A DNA stretch of 64,000 nucleotides from Nereocystis luetkeana (lineage: Eukaryota > Sar > Phaeophyceae > Laminariales > Laminariaceae). A model generated the notes under the pieces. The model did no database searches, had not been told where the DNA came from, and saw only the letters and a list, made by a program, of their open reading frames with translations. The stretch covers positions 6,957,630 to 7,021,629 of the forward strand of contig JARUPZ010000020.1 of NCBI GenBank assembly GCA_031213475.1, given 5' to 3'. The position numbers and the translations under genes were made by a program. Positions 42,966 to 56,900 of the stretch are shown in pieces (position 1 is the stretch's first letter; every line of letters starts with the position of its first letter).

Positions 42966-43080
42966 CTCGCCAACGGACCTGCCGGAGACAGAAGCGCCTA
43001 CCACAGAGCCTCCGGTGTTGGAAACGTCTGCGCCGACGACGGAGACCCCGGTTGACGTTCCGACACCCGCACCCGTGTTG
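42952..43080 (+). CDS. Pro/Thr-rich exon (43 codons)
   Basis: The acceptor gaaaccacag and donor TTG|gtgagc enclose exactly 43 codons in phase 0. The exon starts DVPTISPTDLPETEAPTTEP and ends VDVPTPAPVL. It is the first recognisable exon of a plus-strand series of P/T-rich exons. I find no start codon or signal peptide, so the gene begins further left or in an unrecognised exon. Composition suggests an extended, probably O-glycosylated extracellular linker, which is an inference. Confidence 0.65.
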
Positions 43081-46000
43081 GTGAGCTTTCGCGGTTTTGA
43101 AGGAGAATTAGAAGGCTTCGTGTACTGTGTGCCTCGAAGGTAGAAACTTTGTTGTGGGCCACACTACGTATAGACCTACGAATAGAGGCCTTAATTTTGT
43201 TATTTTCGCCGGCCTCTACTGGACAGAGGAACTACTTACCTCGATACCTGGGGTTATATGTTTGTTTACCTCGCTTGTGTTCGTCAGTCACCACGCACTG
43301 CTGCTGTGCATGGATATTTGGCTTTACAATCTGTCCTGCTTGTTTCCCCCCATAAAACGTGTTGTTTGCTTTTGCTGTCGATTTTTGCGACAAGTTACAA
43401 GAGTATGCTGTCATCCCTAGAAAACCCAATTATGCTGTAGTTTATGCCATTGAAAATAAAGCCTTATTGTCCTGACTGCTGTGCCAGAATGGTGGATATG
43501 GGCCTACATTATGTGGAATGCACTCAGTTGACGAGCTCGCGGCTTTGCAGGAGATATTGACCGCTTTGTTTGTGTCCCCCACGAGCAGACTGTGAATGTT
43601 GCGTGCAGCAGTAGATGAACTCGCGGTTTGCAGAAGGGAGAGGCTTTGTGTTTCTCCGGGATATAGACCATCCACGCAGCGGTCAGCCAGCTAGTGAGCG
43701 TGCGGTTTTCGTTCAAAAATGGAAGGCTTTACATGTGTTTCACGAGAGTGTGTGCATGCGGTACGTCGGGCGCGTGTGCAACAAAGCAGAATCTATCTCC
43801 AAAAGACAGCGTGGGCTGCCTTCCGACGCTGGTGTTTTCTATCGGAATACATCTTGGAACCAGCCAGTATTGTACATACATCCTGAATGTGTAAGTAACC
43901 GTATCAGGATTGGTTTTAGTACATCATAGCGATCGAATGAGTATCATTCGCGTTTTTTTGTCTCCAGGCCCCCCAGATTTTTTTTGCGGGAAAGAGGTGC
44001 TGCTGTATGTAGCAGTGGAGTACTTACGCACTTTTTTGACCTCCCGATTTAAGATGTTGCGAAAGATGATGACAAGGTGAATTGGCTTGTCACGGGCAAA
44101 CAAATGCATACCAGGTATATTTAGGGCCAGTTTACCTTCGCTGCCGCCGTATCGAAGGTGTCATATCGGGATGGGTTGCCCTTACCATGCGAATGTGGGG
44201 TGATATGTGTGTGAAACTTTCGTACTTTTTCGAGCGTATGTCTCAAACGAGCACTTTTGCGCAAAACGCTATGATAAGCAGTCGACACGGGAAGCCCGTC
44301 CGGACACAGCAGTGATCGAGGTCCGGGCGCGGTCCGTGCCCTCTGGAGCGTTTGGCGGGCGCTCAAAGTATTTTTTCGGTGGGAGAGGACAAGATGATTT
44401 CCCTCGTTTCATTCAGTACGAGAGCCTTATTTTGTACCATGGTACGTACGTACTGGTAGAATTGTCTGTTTCTTCCCCTGGGCCCTCATGAGCACACAGC
44501 CCAGACATGTACCAGGTAGAGAACAGACCGCATCACAACTTTTCAACGCTGACGCCCATATGCCGTGCGTGTGCGACACACCCTTATGCGCTAGCTACTG
44601 CTGTGGCTGGTTTTGTATATCGGAGCCTGCGGTCCGTAATCCACCATCTACCTCTCTTTGCTGCTGCTCCATGTGAGACAGATCCACGTACACTTTGGAT
44701 GGAAATGTAAGGACGGTTTGGATTGAATATGAGCACCTCAATTGTGCTTATATTTTCGATTTTTTTGTGTTTTTGCCCGAGGCACACCCAAGAAATCTAA
44801 ACGTTAAACAGCACGCAAATAATACAAACAACGTTACAACCCCATCTAGCAGCGGGCTGTACTGCTTAAATGGCTTGTTGCCTCATCGGAGGCTGCGTTT
44901 CGCCATCTGTCATCACCACCTCTCTCTTCTGCTGCGCTGAGTTGCATGTGTGCGCTGTGTCGTGCGCGATTTGAAAGATGGGACCAGGTAACCCGCATCT
45001 TTGTTATTATAGTAAAATAGTCACGATGCCCGATTTTGGACTTGGGAGACGCGATTCTCGCAGACATCATGTGTTTTTTCGTTTTCCCCTTCCCCGCCCC
45101 CCTCTTTTTTTTTGTATCACGTAAGTAACCCAGACACCAGAGACAACAAACAACACATGAGAGGTGCTGGGCGCGTGCTGCAACCAGCTAGATGCCTATA
45201 ACCCTATACACGCCTGCCGCCCGCCAGCAGAGCAGGAAGCAACATGCACGCGTGTGCGGTAATTTGTCCGAGCTGTATTGCTGTGGCTTCCTGTTGTTTT
45301 TTCCGGACCGTGCGATCTGTATAATTGGAGGTCTCCGCTGTTGCGTGATACATGCATGTTGCCACAGGTATAACACTGCTGCTGCTGCAGTGCGACTTTC
45401 GTGGGCAGCCGAGTGTAGTCGAGAGTCCCAGTCCTTTCTTCGGAGCATCATTGTTAATTTCTGTAAATATTCTCCAACTACTGTCCTGGAGCAATGCCGT
45501 GTTCCGTGTGTCACACGCGCGTGCGGTTTGTGCGGTGTGTCTCGCGTGGATAGCTTTCAAACTTTTTTTTTCACGGCAGTCCTCGTTTTATTCGCGGGAG
45601 AGGCGTTTTTCGCCGCGAGGGGCACGACAAAGATACCTGGTATGCATTAACATACCGACAAGTATGATTACGTGTTTGGCGGGGTCAAGAAACCTACGTC
45701 TATAGTAACACTCCCACAATATTTCGATGTATGTGTTGGTCCCCAAAGAAGCAGGTGCAGTTCTAAAAGGGTCTCTTAATTGTGTGCATGTCTCTGAGTA
45801 CAACAGTAATACGCAGATATGTCGAAACGTCGTGACGTTACCATCATGTGGGTATGATACAAGATCGCATGCTGTATCGTTTTCAGTTCGTCCTTGCTTC
45901 ACTCCCCTAGGCACGTCCCGGAGGGGAACATTGCAGTGTATATGTTTATAATATTATAACCCGATCATGAACAAATATGCTACCAGGGTTGTAGGAGACG

Positions 46001-46630
46001 GGTCTTTTTTTGCGCATCAAACCTTTTTTTGGCCTTAACATACTAAGTTTCAGTGTACAGAGGCAGTCCTTTACGGGAATCAAACCCACGGCCTCCTATG
46101 ATACGTATCAGTACGGCCGGGCCTTCTAGCGTGCGTCCTATAACAGACTATCATATTACACGTATGCATATACTTGTTAGCAGTATCTTCCTGTGACCAT
46201 GGTGGTATAAATATGTGATTATACACCCCGAGATCATGCGGCGCGGTCGCCGCGCGTGCTCTCCCTCACGGTGTCGGTTAGGAGAGAAGGCAAACAACCC
46301 GTTTCATCGTCCGAACGGCGCAGTCAATGGCTTTGCTTGTGCATGTTTTGTTTTTCTGTTTTGGCATGTATTGCGCGCCTCTCTGCCCATAAACACTGAC
46401 TGCGTTCGGCGTTTGACCTCGAGGGCGAATCTCCAAGTGCACTCTCTATTTCCTTGCTGATCTTTTTGCGAACGGAGTGGTAGTTCGTAGCCGTTGCCGC
46501 CGAAGCACCTGCACCTCATACAGTCCGCACGGGTGTTTCCCATGTAGAGTTGGTTGCGATTTAACGTTCTTCTCCTTGGCCGGACACCCCCACTCCCTTG
46601 CCACGACCTTGCTTTCGTGTATTGTTACAG
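43081..46630. other. Probable intron of the P/T gene
   Basis: No exon is supported. TACCAGGTA/TACCTGGTA occurs at 44109, 44510 and 45634. An M2 fragment (GTTCTAAAAGGGT) lies near 45735-45772. The minus strand at 46075-46135 has a T-arm-like GTGGGTTTGATTCCCG. Confidence 0.45.
46075..46135 (-). other. Decayed tRNA-like sequence
   Basis: On the minus strand, GGGTTTGATTCCCGTAAAGG resembles the T-arm and 3' acceptor of a tRNA. The 5' acceptor strand does not pair, so it is not a functional tRNA. Confidence 0.25.
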
Positions 46631-46681
46631 GAACCAACGGTTGCGCCAGTGGCGCCAACGGTTGCCCCAGTGGAACCAACG
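46631..46681 (+). CDS. Pro/Thr-rich exon (17 codons)
   Basis: The acceptor tgttacag and donor ACG|gtgaga enclose 51 bp, phase 0, coding EPTVAPVAPTVAPVEPT. A pyrimidine-rich tract precedes it. Confidence 0.65.
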
Positions 46682-47444
46682 GTGAGACGTTCTTCCCAAA
46701 TCTTGCGGTGGCGTTTTTTTCCCGAGTTTGTTTTGCTTGCTGGAGTTTTCTTTTTCTTGTAGGTTTGTTGCTGACGTGGCGGGACGGTGCAGATCATAAG
46801 GGTTTACGTCTTGGCCTCGTTCCGCTCGTGAACGTTTTTTTCTAATATATATTTTTTTGCTGATCGTTTTTCTTCGCGAGTGTAGTCGTGGGGGTGGGTT
46901 AGGTGTGCCCATGGGAGATTTTGCTTTTTGCTCTGAATACTCCGTTGCACTCACAGTAATGTACCAGGTATCTGCTCTCTCTGGATGTCATTTTTCGACG
47001 AGAATTCACCGTGGAGGGAGAGCTGTAGGGATCCGATTTTTTTCGCGCCTGTCGGGGAACATCGATGGAAAAGTCGCGACTGCGGGGTTATTTAAAAGCC
47101 ATCGCTGGGTTTCTCACTGCAAGCCTTGCTTCTCGGTTTTAGGGTTTGCGTTTGTAGGGCGGGATGTTTTATTTTCGCTTGCGCAATTTTTTCCGTCACG
47201 TGATGTGCCGATGGTGTGTGTCGACATCATTGCCTAAACCTTCCATGCCGCATGCCGCATGCCGCGTTTCTATTCGATCGCGTTGTTTTGTTTTCCGTTG
47301 TCGTGCTTGACTTTTCTTGCCCCCTCTTGCCCCCCGTCCTTTTCCCCCCTACATCCCGCGTTGCTCACGCCGTTTTTTGCTGCTTGGCTTTACGTTCCGA
47401 CGCGACCTGTGCCTGGCTTGTCGCTGGTGTCGTCGCTGAAACAG

Positions 47445-47474
47445 CCACCGCCGGTTCCGTCACCACCACCAGTG
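47445..47474 (+). CDS. Pro-rich microexon (10 codons)
   Basis: The acceptor gaaacag and donor GTG|gtgagt enclose 30 bp, phase 0, coding PPPVPSPPPV. Its small size makes it less certain than its neighbours. Confidence 0.5.
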
Positions 47475-49100
47475 GTGAGTGGTCGTGGGAGGATTTATCT
47501 TGACGAAATAAGAACATTGCCACTTGCTTTGAACCTACTACCTATAATATTCAGTATACGTTTCAACCCGTCTCGAAATCTGCGCACCTACATGGTATTT
47601 CGCTATCCTCGCAGCAAGAAGAACCGCTAGAAATGTGAAGCTTGAGAGTCTTAGACAGAAAGCATGGAAAGTGTAACCCTATAGCCCGATCGATCCACGC
47701 AACCTCGAGATCACTCTTTTCATTTTTGAAGTATGAATAGCTCGGCACCAAAAGCGCACTTCTCTTGCCTTCAAGTATAGCGATAGCTGAATCACATTTT
47801 TTTTTTTACCCTCGGCGGCAAACCGGTGGAGGGGATTTTCAGGTTGTGGAAAGAAATGGTCGCTCCGCCTCTTCAATTGCCGCCACCCCCCGTAGATTTG
47901 TCCAAGAACTCTCGTGCCAACCATAGAACAATTGGATGCAGATACTCTTAAGGGTTGTACTGCCCAGTTATCTGGTGGCGTTACAACCCGCGAAGGGAAG
48001 GGCTGTGTAGATGTGGGAGACACATTTCATGGGTGTGTGACCCACTATAGGTCCCCCGGTTGCGCACCTTTTTATTGCGGCCGTACTAGGGCTGATACAC
48101 GGGTACATGCAGAGAATATATACGGTACTGTACGTCTCCTTGTACTGTAGCATGCTTAAAAAAAATAAATTACAGCCCTCGGAACATTTCCACGGTGCGG
48201 CAACACCCTCATCTATCGACGCATGGATCAAGAGTATTAACCTACCTTAACCTACGGACATGTGTCGGTGTTTTTTTTTTCGGCATACATCTGCTGTGAT
48301 GATGTAGTGTCTGCGCCTCTGCGGTGTTCGTACGCGGGTACGTGCGCATCCGTTCTTGCCTGCCTCCTAAGGCTGCCTCGAATCACCTACCAGGTACCTG
48401 TTTAATTTTACGGGTCGTTTTATTTTTGAATGGATTTCCCCGGTGTAGAAACCTCGACGCTTGTACCTGCTGCGCCCTTACAGCCGAGGCTTCCGAAAAC
48501 GATAGAGTAGTAGTATTAATTGTGTAATTTTTGTAGCTTGCCTCTACGACATCTGGCCACACCAATTTGCCAGGGTCCCACTTCGCCAGGTCGGACCACT
48601 GCTGTAGTCTTTTTTATTTGTTATTTATTTATTTTTTTTATCCTCCGGCGGATTGGTAAAAATAAGGCTGGAGTCAACTCAGAGAGTCAACTCTATAATC
48701 TGCAGCGGTCTGCCCCTTTTTTGCGCGATGACCTGTTGTTATCGGAGCTTCACACCTAGCTTTATCAACATGTACTGAAGTATCCGTCGCAAACATTCTG
48801 CAAATACTCGTATTAACAGTACATCTGCACACACTCGTAGTACCTTGTGGTATGTGTGTTTCTGCCTTCAATTGCAGTGCACCCTGGGTTTTGCGCCAGC
48901 GCTAGTCAAGGTGTTTAACACGTGTACATTCCTCGGTTGGGGACATCAAATGCTCTGGTCGCAACAAACTTTAAACAATTTAGGCGCCCAACGCGGGTCC
49001 TGATTACACCACATTTGCTGCTGACAAAACAACCGATTTGAGCAGGATCGAACCTCTGTACTTTCAGTATGACCCGACGTCTAATACAACTACTGTAGTG
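47475..49100. other. Probable intron; no exon recognised
   Basis: TACCAGGTA lies at 48388. At 49020-49090 the minus strand has AGGTTCGATCCTGCTC, a B-box/T-arm-like sequence without a full cloverleaf. Confidence 0.4.
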
Positions 49101-50972
49101 CACAATTGCGTGACCCTACTGTAGTATCAACCGCTGTTAGCGCGGGACCATCAGTAGCTCCGATATCTCTTAGCACGCCCACTCTCGCACTTACATGTAG
49201 TACGTTCGCACTCCCCCCCGAATTGAACACCAATGACCATTTCAACAATTGCGCCCGAAACGCCAGCAGCCATATCGACCGCGCCTGTGACTCTGGCTCC
49301 TTGTCTCCCATCCAGTACTAACCGATCTCTGAAACCCACAACAGAACTAATGCCTGAGCCTACAGCAAATCCACAACTGGAGCCTATTTTATTTGCTCCC
49401 GTACTGGGAGCTACTGTATACGACAACGCCAGCGCCAGTGTCCGCTGTAGAATCAACGTCTGACCCCCCTCTGAGTCACCGGTTGCTTCGCCTGGGGCAG
49501 CTACCCGAGTTGCGATGCTGTCCGGTGAACCCACGCTAGCGAAAAGCGATTCCTGTGCCCTCAGCCGAGGCCACCGCTGAAACTCCGCCGGACTTGACTG
49601 CGGCTGCACCTACGGCAGATGCAACTACCCGTGCCATTCTGTCGAGCCTTCAGAACACTTGTCTGCGCCTTTTTCACAGGAGACTCCAGCTCTTCCAGAT
49701 GAGCGAGGTGATGAACCCACACCAGCCCCGTCTGCAGAGCCTAGTCCAAACAACACACAAGAGCCCACCCTGGAGCCGGCTCCAACTCCAACTCTGCAGC
49801 CTAGAGCGAAGCCTTCTTTTGCAAGCAATTCCAACCGTTCCTCCTACGCCATGCAGGAGAACCCGTTTTCTTGCCTGCACTCCAATTGCTGGGCCAGTAG
49901 ATCCTCCCACGGTAACCCCGGCCTTTGATTCTTCTATTTTGGTCAACGTCGCCCTTTTTGTGAGGGTTTTAGCTGCACCCGCATCCGAACCTACGCCTAC
50001 AGTAGACCTACGTACGGCAGAGAATTCCCCCAGCACAGAGCCTCCCGCTACTCGTTTGCCAGACCCAACCTCTGCACCTGTTTTAAGTCTACGTTTGCCC
50101 CCTCCCGAAACGGCAGCAAGTGCAACCCGACCCAACGCTTGATCGTACAGCGTTTCTCAGCCCCGCGAACCTCTTGTCTGGATTTAAATGTTGCAGATGT
50201 ACCTTCGCCAGAGTCATAGGTGCGCCTGCTCCAAGCCCAACAACCAATCATTAAGCAGAACGTACTACTGCGCTCAGACCGGACGTTCTATGACGGGAAA
50301 GAACGGCTGAACTTGCGTCTGGGTGTACCCCAAAATCCGTTCCTGGGCCTACAGGTGTCCGTCCCCACCTCTTCGTTCACCCTAACCTCATGTTCCGAAT
50401 AGACACCAGGCCCTACGCGCTAACCGACCGCAGAGCCAAGAGTTGAATCCACGCCCGACTCAACTCCCGAACGCACGGATAAGCACGCACGCTTGACCCG
50501 ACACCTCAACCGACCGCCGAACTTCCTGCGGAGCCTATTCGACGGCTGATCTTACGATAGAAACCACGGGTGCATTTGAACCAGACCCCTGTCACCTGGA
50601 CCCACCACGCCGACGAGAACAGAGTCAGGCGATGGACCTGTAGCCGAGAGAACTTCGGAAACTGTAGTCGGGCGCTCTCCTGTGCCTCTACCCCGGACTC
50701 GACATCTAGGCCCGCCGCAGGAGTCACTACCCAGTCTGTCGTAGAACCTACCCCTGATCCGACATCACAAGCCACTGCTGAAGCTACCGCAGGGCGAGCT
50801 CCAGAATCCACGGCTAGAGCTACTTCTGCACCTACGCCAGACCCAAAACCTGAATCTAGGTCTCCGCCTGAACGCCCGCCTTTTTAGCTACTCGCCAATT
50901 GTCACTGAAGCTGCACCTTCTCCCGCACCTTCGCCTATCCCTACCGTCGACCCACCACCTCAATCGTCGCAG
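49101..50972 (+). pseudogene. Frame-broken Pro/Thr-rich coding tract
   Basis: P/T/A/E-rich peptide runs appear in sequence but hop between all three frames. They include VSAGPSVAPISLSTP (49130), TISTIAPETPAAISTAPVT (49236), AETPPDLTAAAPTADATT (49580), ETPALPDERGDEPTPAPSA (49680), PTVTPAFDSS (49910) and TQSVVEPTPDPTSQATAEA (50730). Stops and frameshifts separate them. One good acceptor (tttttcacag|GAG) lies at about 49680. The tract is either decayed repeat coding sequence or a set of exons I cannot delimit. Assembly indels are a third option. Confidence 0.5.
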
Positions 50973-53900
50973 GATCCAACGGATGTGCCCTTACCTACAG
51001 CAGAGCCAACATCTGTCTCTACCCAACCCCCGAGTCCTGAACCCACAGTAGAAGCGACACGGGCACCTTTAGTCGAAACTGCCCAACCCTCCGTAGAACC
51101 CACAGCGGAGCCAACTCCTGAGCCGACGACAGGCCTTACGCCTCAGCCCTCATCAGCGCTAACTCCCGAGCCTTCAGTAGAGCCTACTGCTGAGCCAACA
51201 GCAGAGCCCACCGCGGACCCAATAGTAGAGCCCACTGCGGGGCCCATTACGAGGCTGACTTTCGCGCCGGAGAACCCAACACCTCAACCTACTTCAGAGG
51301 TCACTGTCGAACCGACTGCAGAGTCTACAGTAGAACCCACCTCCGAACCCACGGTAGAGCCCTCTGCCCCTCCTACGCCAGAGCCAACCGCTGAGACAAC
51401 GTTAGCACCGACGCCTGACTCCACGGTAGTACTTACGCCCGAGCCCACAGCAGAGTCCACCGTTGAACCCACGTTAGAACCCACGTCCGAAACTACGCCT
51501 GCGCCGTTAGCAGGACCTACGCCCGCACCCAGTGTAGAACCTAGTGTCGAACCTTCATCTGAGCCGACCGTTGAGCCCACCTCAGAACCGACGCCCGATG
51601 GGACCGTAGCTCCCACGCCAGAGCCAACATCCGAGCCTACCGCTGAGCCCTCGGCGGGGCCTTCACTTGAACCCACGGTAGAACCTACGCTTGAACCCAC
51701 CGTAGAACCGACTGCCGAACCCTCAGTGGAGCCGACCGTTGAGCCCACCACCGTGTCGACGCCCGAGCCTTCGGGGACAACCACACCAGAGCCTACAGTG
51801 GAGCCATCTGCTGAACCCACAGCAGACCCCACTTCGGAAACCACGGCGCAGCCAGCTGTTGAACCGACGATGACGCCCACGGTAGAACCCTTAGAGGAGC
51901 GAACACCTGGACCGATTTCGATCCTCACGACAGAGCCTTCGCCTGGATCTACGGTAGGACCATCGGCTGAGCCCACTCCGGAGCCCACCCTTGGCCCCAC
52001 GACAGAGCCCACGCCCGAGCCTTCCGTAGAACCGAGCGCTGAACCTACGGTGGAACCTTCTGCTGAGCCCACAGTAGCGCCCACAGCTGAGCAAACGGTA
52101 GAACCGTCTGTTGAGCCCACAGAGCAACCGACGCCTGGACCCACGGTAGAACCTAGCAGCGAACCAACAGTAGAGCCCACCGATGAACCTACTGCGGAAC
52201 CTTCCGCAGTTCCCACAGCAGAGCCGACACCTGAAGTCACAGCAGCGCCTGCAGCAGAACCCACGTCAGAGCCGACGGTTGTACCAACGGTAGAGCCAAC
52301 TCCTGACTCTACGTCACCTCCTACGGCCGAACCCACACCTGAGCCTACCGTTGAACCCACGGCAGAGCCGACGGTTGAACCCACCGCCGACCCTACTGCG
52401 GAGCCTTCTGCTGAACCCACGATCGGACCAACAGCAGAGCCGACGGTTGAACCAACGGCAGATTCAACACCGGGGCCTACGATACCTCCTATGGCCGAGC
52501 CTACACCTGAGCCTACCGTTGAACCCACGGCAGAGCCCACGCCTGAGCCGACGGTTGAACCCACCGCCGATTCAACGCCGGGGCCTACGGTAGCGCCTGC
52601 GGCCGAGCCCACACCTGAGCCTACCGTTGAACCCACAGCAGAGCCGACGCCTGGGCCAACGGTTGAACCCACCGCCGACCCTACTGCGGAGCCCTCTGCT
52701 GAACCCACGGCCGAACCAACAGCAGAGCCGACGGTTGAACCAACGGCAGATTCAACGCCGGGGCCTACGGTACCACCTACGGCCGAACCAACACCTGAGC
52801 CTACCGTCGAACCCACGGCAGAGCTGACCCCTGCACCTGCGGTGCAGCCTTCTGTGGAACCCACGGTGCAGCCTACTGCCGAACCCACACCTGAGCCTAC
52901 CGTTGAACCCACGGCAGAGCCGACGTCTGAGCCGACGGTAGAACCTACCGCCGACCCTACTGCGGAGCCTTCTGTTGAACCTACCGAACCAACGGCGGAG
53001 CCAACACCGGAGCCTACGGTACAACCTACTGCCGAACCCACGGTAGAGCCAACGCCCGAGCAACCTACCACCGGCCCTACTGTGGAACCTTCTGCTGAAC
53101 CCACCGCCGAAGTAACGGCAGAGCCGACGGTTGGACCAACGGCAGAGCCAACGCTGGAGCCTACGGTACCACCTACTGCCGAACCCACACCTGAGCCTAC
53201 CGTTGAACCCACGGCTGGGCTTACGCCCGAGCCGACCCTAGAACCTACCGCGGACCCTACAGCGGAGCCTGAACCAACGGCAGAGCCAACGCCCGAGCGT
53301 ACGGTACCCCCTACTGCCGAGCCCACCCCTGAGCCTACTGTTGATCCCACGGCAGAGCCAACGCCTGGGCTGACGGTAGAACCCACCGCCAACCCTACTG
53401 TAGAGCCCTCTGCTGAACCCACTGTCGAACCAACGACGGAGCCCACGGTACCACCTACTCTCGAACCCACATCTGATCCTACCGTTGAACCCACAGCAGA
53501 GCCCACGCCTGAGCCGACGCTAGAACCTACCGCCGAGCCTACTATGGAGCCTTCTACTGAACCCACCGTCGAACCAATGGCAGAGCCGACTGTTGAACCA
53601 ACGGCAGAGCCAACGCCCGAGCCTACGATACTCCCTACTGCCGAGCCCACCACTGAGCCTACCATTGAACCCACGACAGAGCCGACGGTTGAACCAACGG
53701 CAGAGTCAACGGTTGAACCATCGGTAGCACCTACCGTCGAGCCCACACCTGAACCTACCGTTGAACCCACGGTAGAGGCAACGCCTGAGCCGACGGTAGA
53801 ACCCACCGCCGACCCCACGGCGGAGCCTTCTGCTGAACCCACGGCAGAACCGACGGTTGAACCAACGGTTGAACCAACGGCAGAGCCAACGCCCGAGCCT

Positions 53901-56900
53901 ACGGTACCACCTACTGCCGAGCCCACCCCTGAGCCTACTGTTGATCCCACGGCAGAGCCAACGCCTGAGCCGACGGTTGAACCCACCGCCGACCCTACTG
54001 TTGAGCCCTCTGCTGAACCTACCGCGGAACCAACGGTAGAGCCAACGTCCGAGCCTACGGCACTACCTACTGTCGAACCCACTACCGCCGATCCTACTGC
54101 GGAGCCTTCTGCTATACCCAGCGTCGAACCAACGGCAGAGCCGACTGTTGAACCAACGGCAGAGCCAACGTCCGAGCCTACGGTACCACCTACTGCCGAG
54201 CCCACAACTGAGCCTACCATTGAACCCACAACAGAGCCGACGGTCGAACCTACGGCAGAGCCAACGGGTGAACCAACGGTAGCACCTACCGCCGAGCCCA
54301 CACCTGAGCCTACCGTTGAACCCACCGCAGAGCCAACGCCTGAGCCGACGGTAGAACCCACCGCCGACCCCACGGCGGAGCCTTCTGCTGAACCCACCGT
54401 CGAACCAACCGCAGAGCCAACGCCGGAGCCCACGGTGCCACCTACTGCCGAGCCCACACCTGAGCCTACCGTTGAACCCACGGCCGAACCAACGGCAGAG
54501 TCGACTGTTGAACCAACGGCAGAGCCAACGGTTGAACCAACAGCAGAGCTAACGGTTGAACCAACAGCAGAGCTAACGGTTGAACCAACGACAGAGCCAA
54601 CGCTCGAGCCTACGGTACCACCTATTCCAGAGCCTACCGTTAATCCCACAACAGAACCGACGCCCGAACCTACGGGAGAGCTAACCCCTGCGCCTGCGGT
54701 GCAGCCTTCGGTTGAACCAACGGTGCAGCCTACTGCCGAACCCACACCTGAGCCTACCATTGAACCCACGGCAGAGCCGACGCCCGAGCCGACGGTGGAA
54801 CCCACCGCCGACCCTACTGCTGAGCCTTCTGCTGAACCTACCGCCGAACCAACGGCAGAGCCGACGGTTGAACCAACGCTTGAACTAACGACAGAGCCAA
54901 CGCTCGAGCCTACGGTACCGCCTACTCCAGATCCCACCGTTGAAGCCACGGCAGAGCCGACGTCCGAGCCAACGGTAGAACCTACCGCTGATCCTACTGC
55001 GGAGCCGTCTGCTGAACCCACCGCCGAACCAACGGTAGAGCCGACGGTTGAATCAACGACAGAACCAACGCCCGAGCCTACGGTACCACCTACTCCAGAT
55101 TCCACCGTTGATCCCACGGCAGAGCCGACGCCCGAACCGACGGGACAGCTGACCCCTGCGCCTGCGGTGCAGCCTTCTGTTGAACCTACGGGGCAGCCTG
55201 CTGACGAGCCCACACCTGAGCCTACCGTTGAACCCACGACGGAGCCGACGCCCGAACCAACTGTAGAACCCACCGCCAACCCTCCCGCGGAGCCTTCTCC
55301 TGAGCCCAGCGCCGATCAAACGGCAGAGCCGACGGTTGAACCAACTGCAGAGCCAACACCCGAGCCGACGGTACCACCTACTCCCGAGCCTCCTGTTGAT
55401 CCGACGGCAGAACCGACGCCCGAACCCACAGAAGAACCCACGCCTGCGCCTACTTTGGAACCTTCTCCTGAACCTACGGTAGAACCCACTGGAGAGCCGA
55501 CAGTTGCAGCCACGGCAGCGCCTGCGGCCGTACCCACAGCTGAGCCCACTGTCGATTCCACTACAGAGCCCACTCCTGAGTTTATATCCGAGGCACCTGT
55601 TACTCCCACGGCAGCACCTGCAGATGAACCGACAGCAGGGCCTACCGTCGAACCCACTGCCGAGCCGACAGTCGAACCCACCGCCGAACCCACTCCAGAG
55701 TCCACCGTTGAACGCACTTCAGAGCCGACACCAGAGCCTACGGCAGAACCTATCGCCCCACCTACCGCGAATCCTTCTGCTGAACCCACGGCAAACCCCA
55801 CTGCCGAGCCAACTCCAGAGCCAACCGTTGTGTCCACATTAGAACCGACTTCTGAACCCACTACCGCGTCGACAACAGGGCCCGACGTTGAACCCACGGC
55901 TGAACCTACGCTCGAAGCTACCGCCGAACCCACACCAGAGCCGACACTTGCAGCCACGGCCGCACCCGCACCCACGGCAACGCCTGCAACTGCACCCACA
56001 GCAGAGCCCACGGTTGAACCCACGGCAGAGCCCACGGTTGAACCCACGGCAGAGCTCACTGCCGAGCCAACATCCGAGGAACCTGTTGCATCCACGGCAG
56101 AGCCTAGTGCCGAGCTATCATCCGAGGAACCTGTTGCTCCCACGGCAGAGCCGACACCTGCAGCCACGGCGGCACCTGCACTCGAACCCTCGGCAGAGCC
56201 TGCTCTTGACCCCACATCAGAGCCATCTCCTGAACCCACGGTGAGACTTACTGACAAACCAACAGCACAGCCCCCGATTGAACCCACGACAGAACCCACG
56301 ATCGAGCCTGCTGTCGAAACCACAGCTGAGCCTACTGCCGAGCCCTTAGTTGAACCCACGGCAGAGCCCACATTCGTGTCAGCATCGGAGCCACCTGTAT
56401 CGGAGCCACCTGTTGTACCCACAGCAGAGCCAACATTTGTATCCACAGCAGCACCTGCAGGCGCACCCATACCAGGCCCTACCGTTTTAGTCACGGCGGA
56501 GCCGACTCCTCTTACCAATTTAGAACCGCCCACCGCCGACCCTACCGTTGAGGCTACTGCTACTCCTGCACTAGACCGGAACCTCGAACCGACTGCTGAA
56601 GCGACAGTAGAACCCAGCTCTAAACCTCCAGCGGAGCCATCTTTCGAGCCGACGGCTGAGCCAACACCAGAGCCGTCCGTTGAGCCCATATTGGCAGCGA
56701 CGCCGTCCCCCACGGTGGAAGCCACTGCCGAGTCCACACGTGCGCCAATTCTCGAACCCGCGTCTGAGCAAACCCCCGAGCCCACACAAGGGCGGACGAT
56801 CGAGCCTACCGCCGAACCAGCTGCTGATCTCACGGCAGAGCCGACGCTTGAGCTCATATCCAAACCTAGCGCTGAACCCTCGACAGAGCCTACAGTTAAC

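Noticed and set aside
46075..46135. Functional tRNA gene
   Set aside because: The T-arm is good, but the acceptor and D arms do not pair.
51284..55279. 1331-codon minus-strand frame (VGSAVGS repeats)
   Set aside because: Antisense by-product of the Pro/Thr/Glu repeat. Splice sites and phase-matched sister exons are on the plus strand only.
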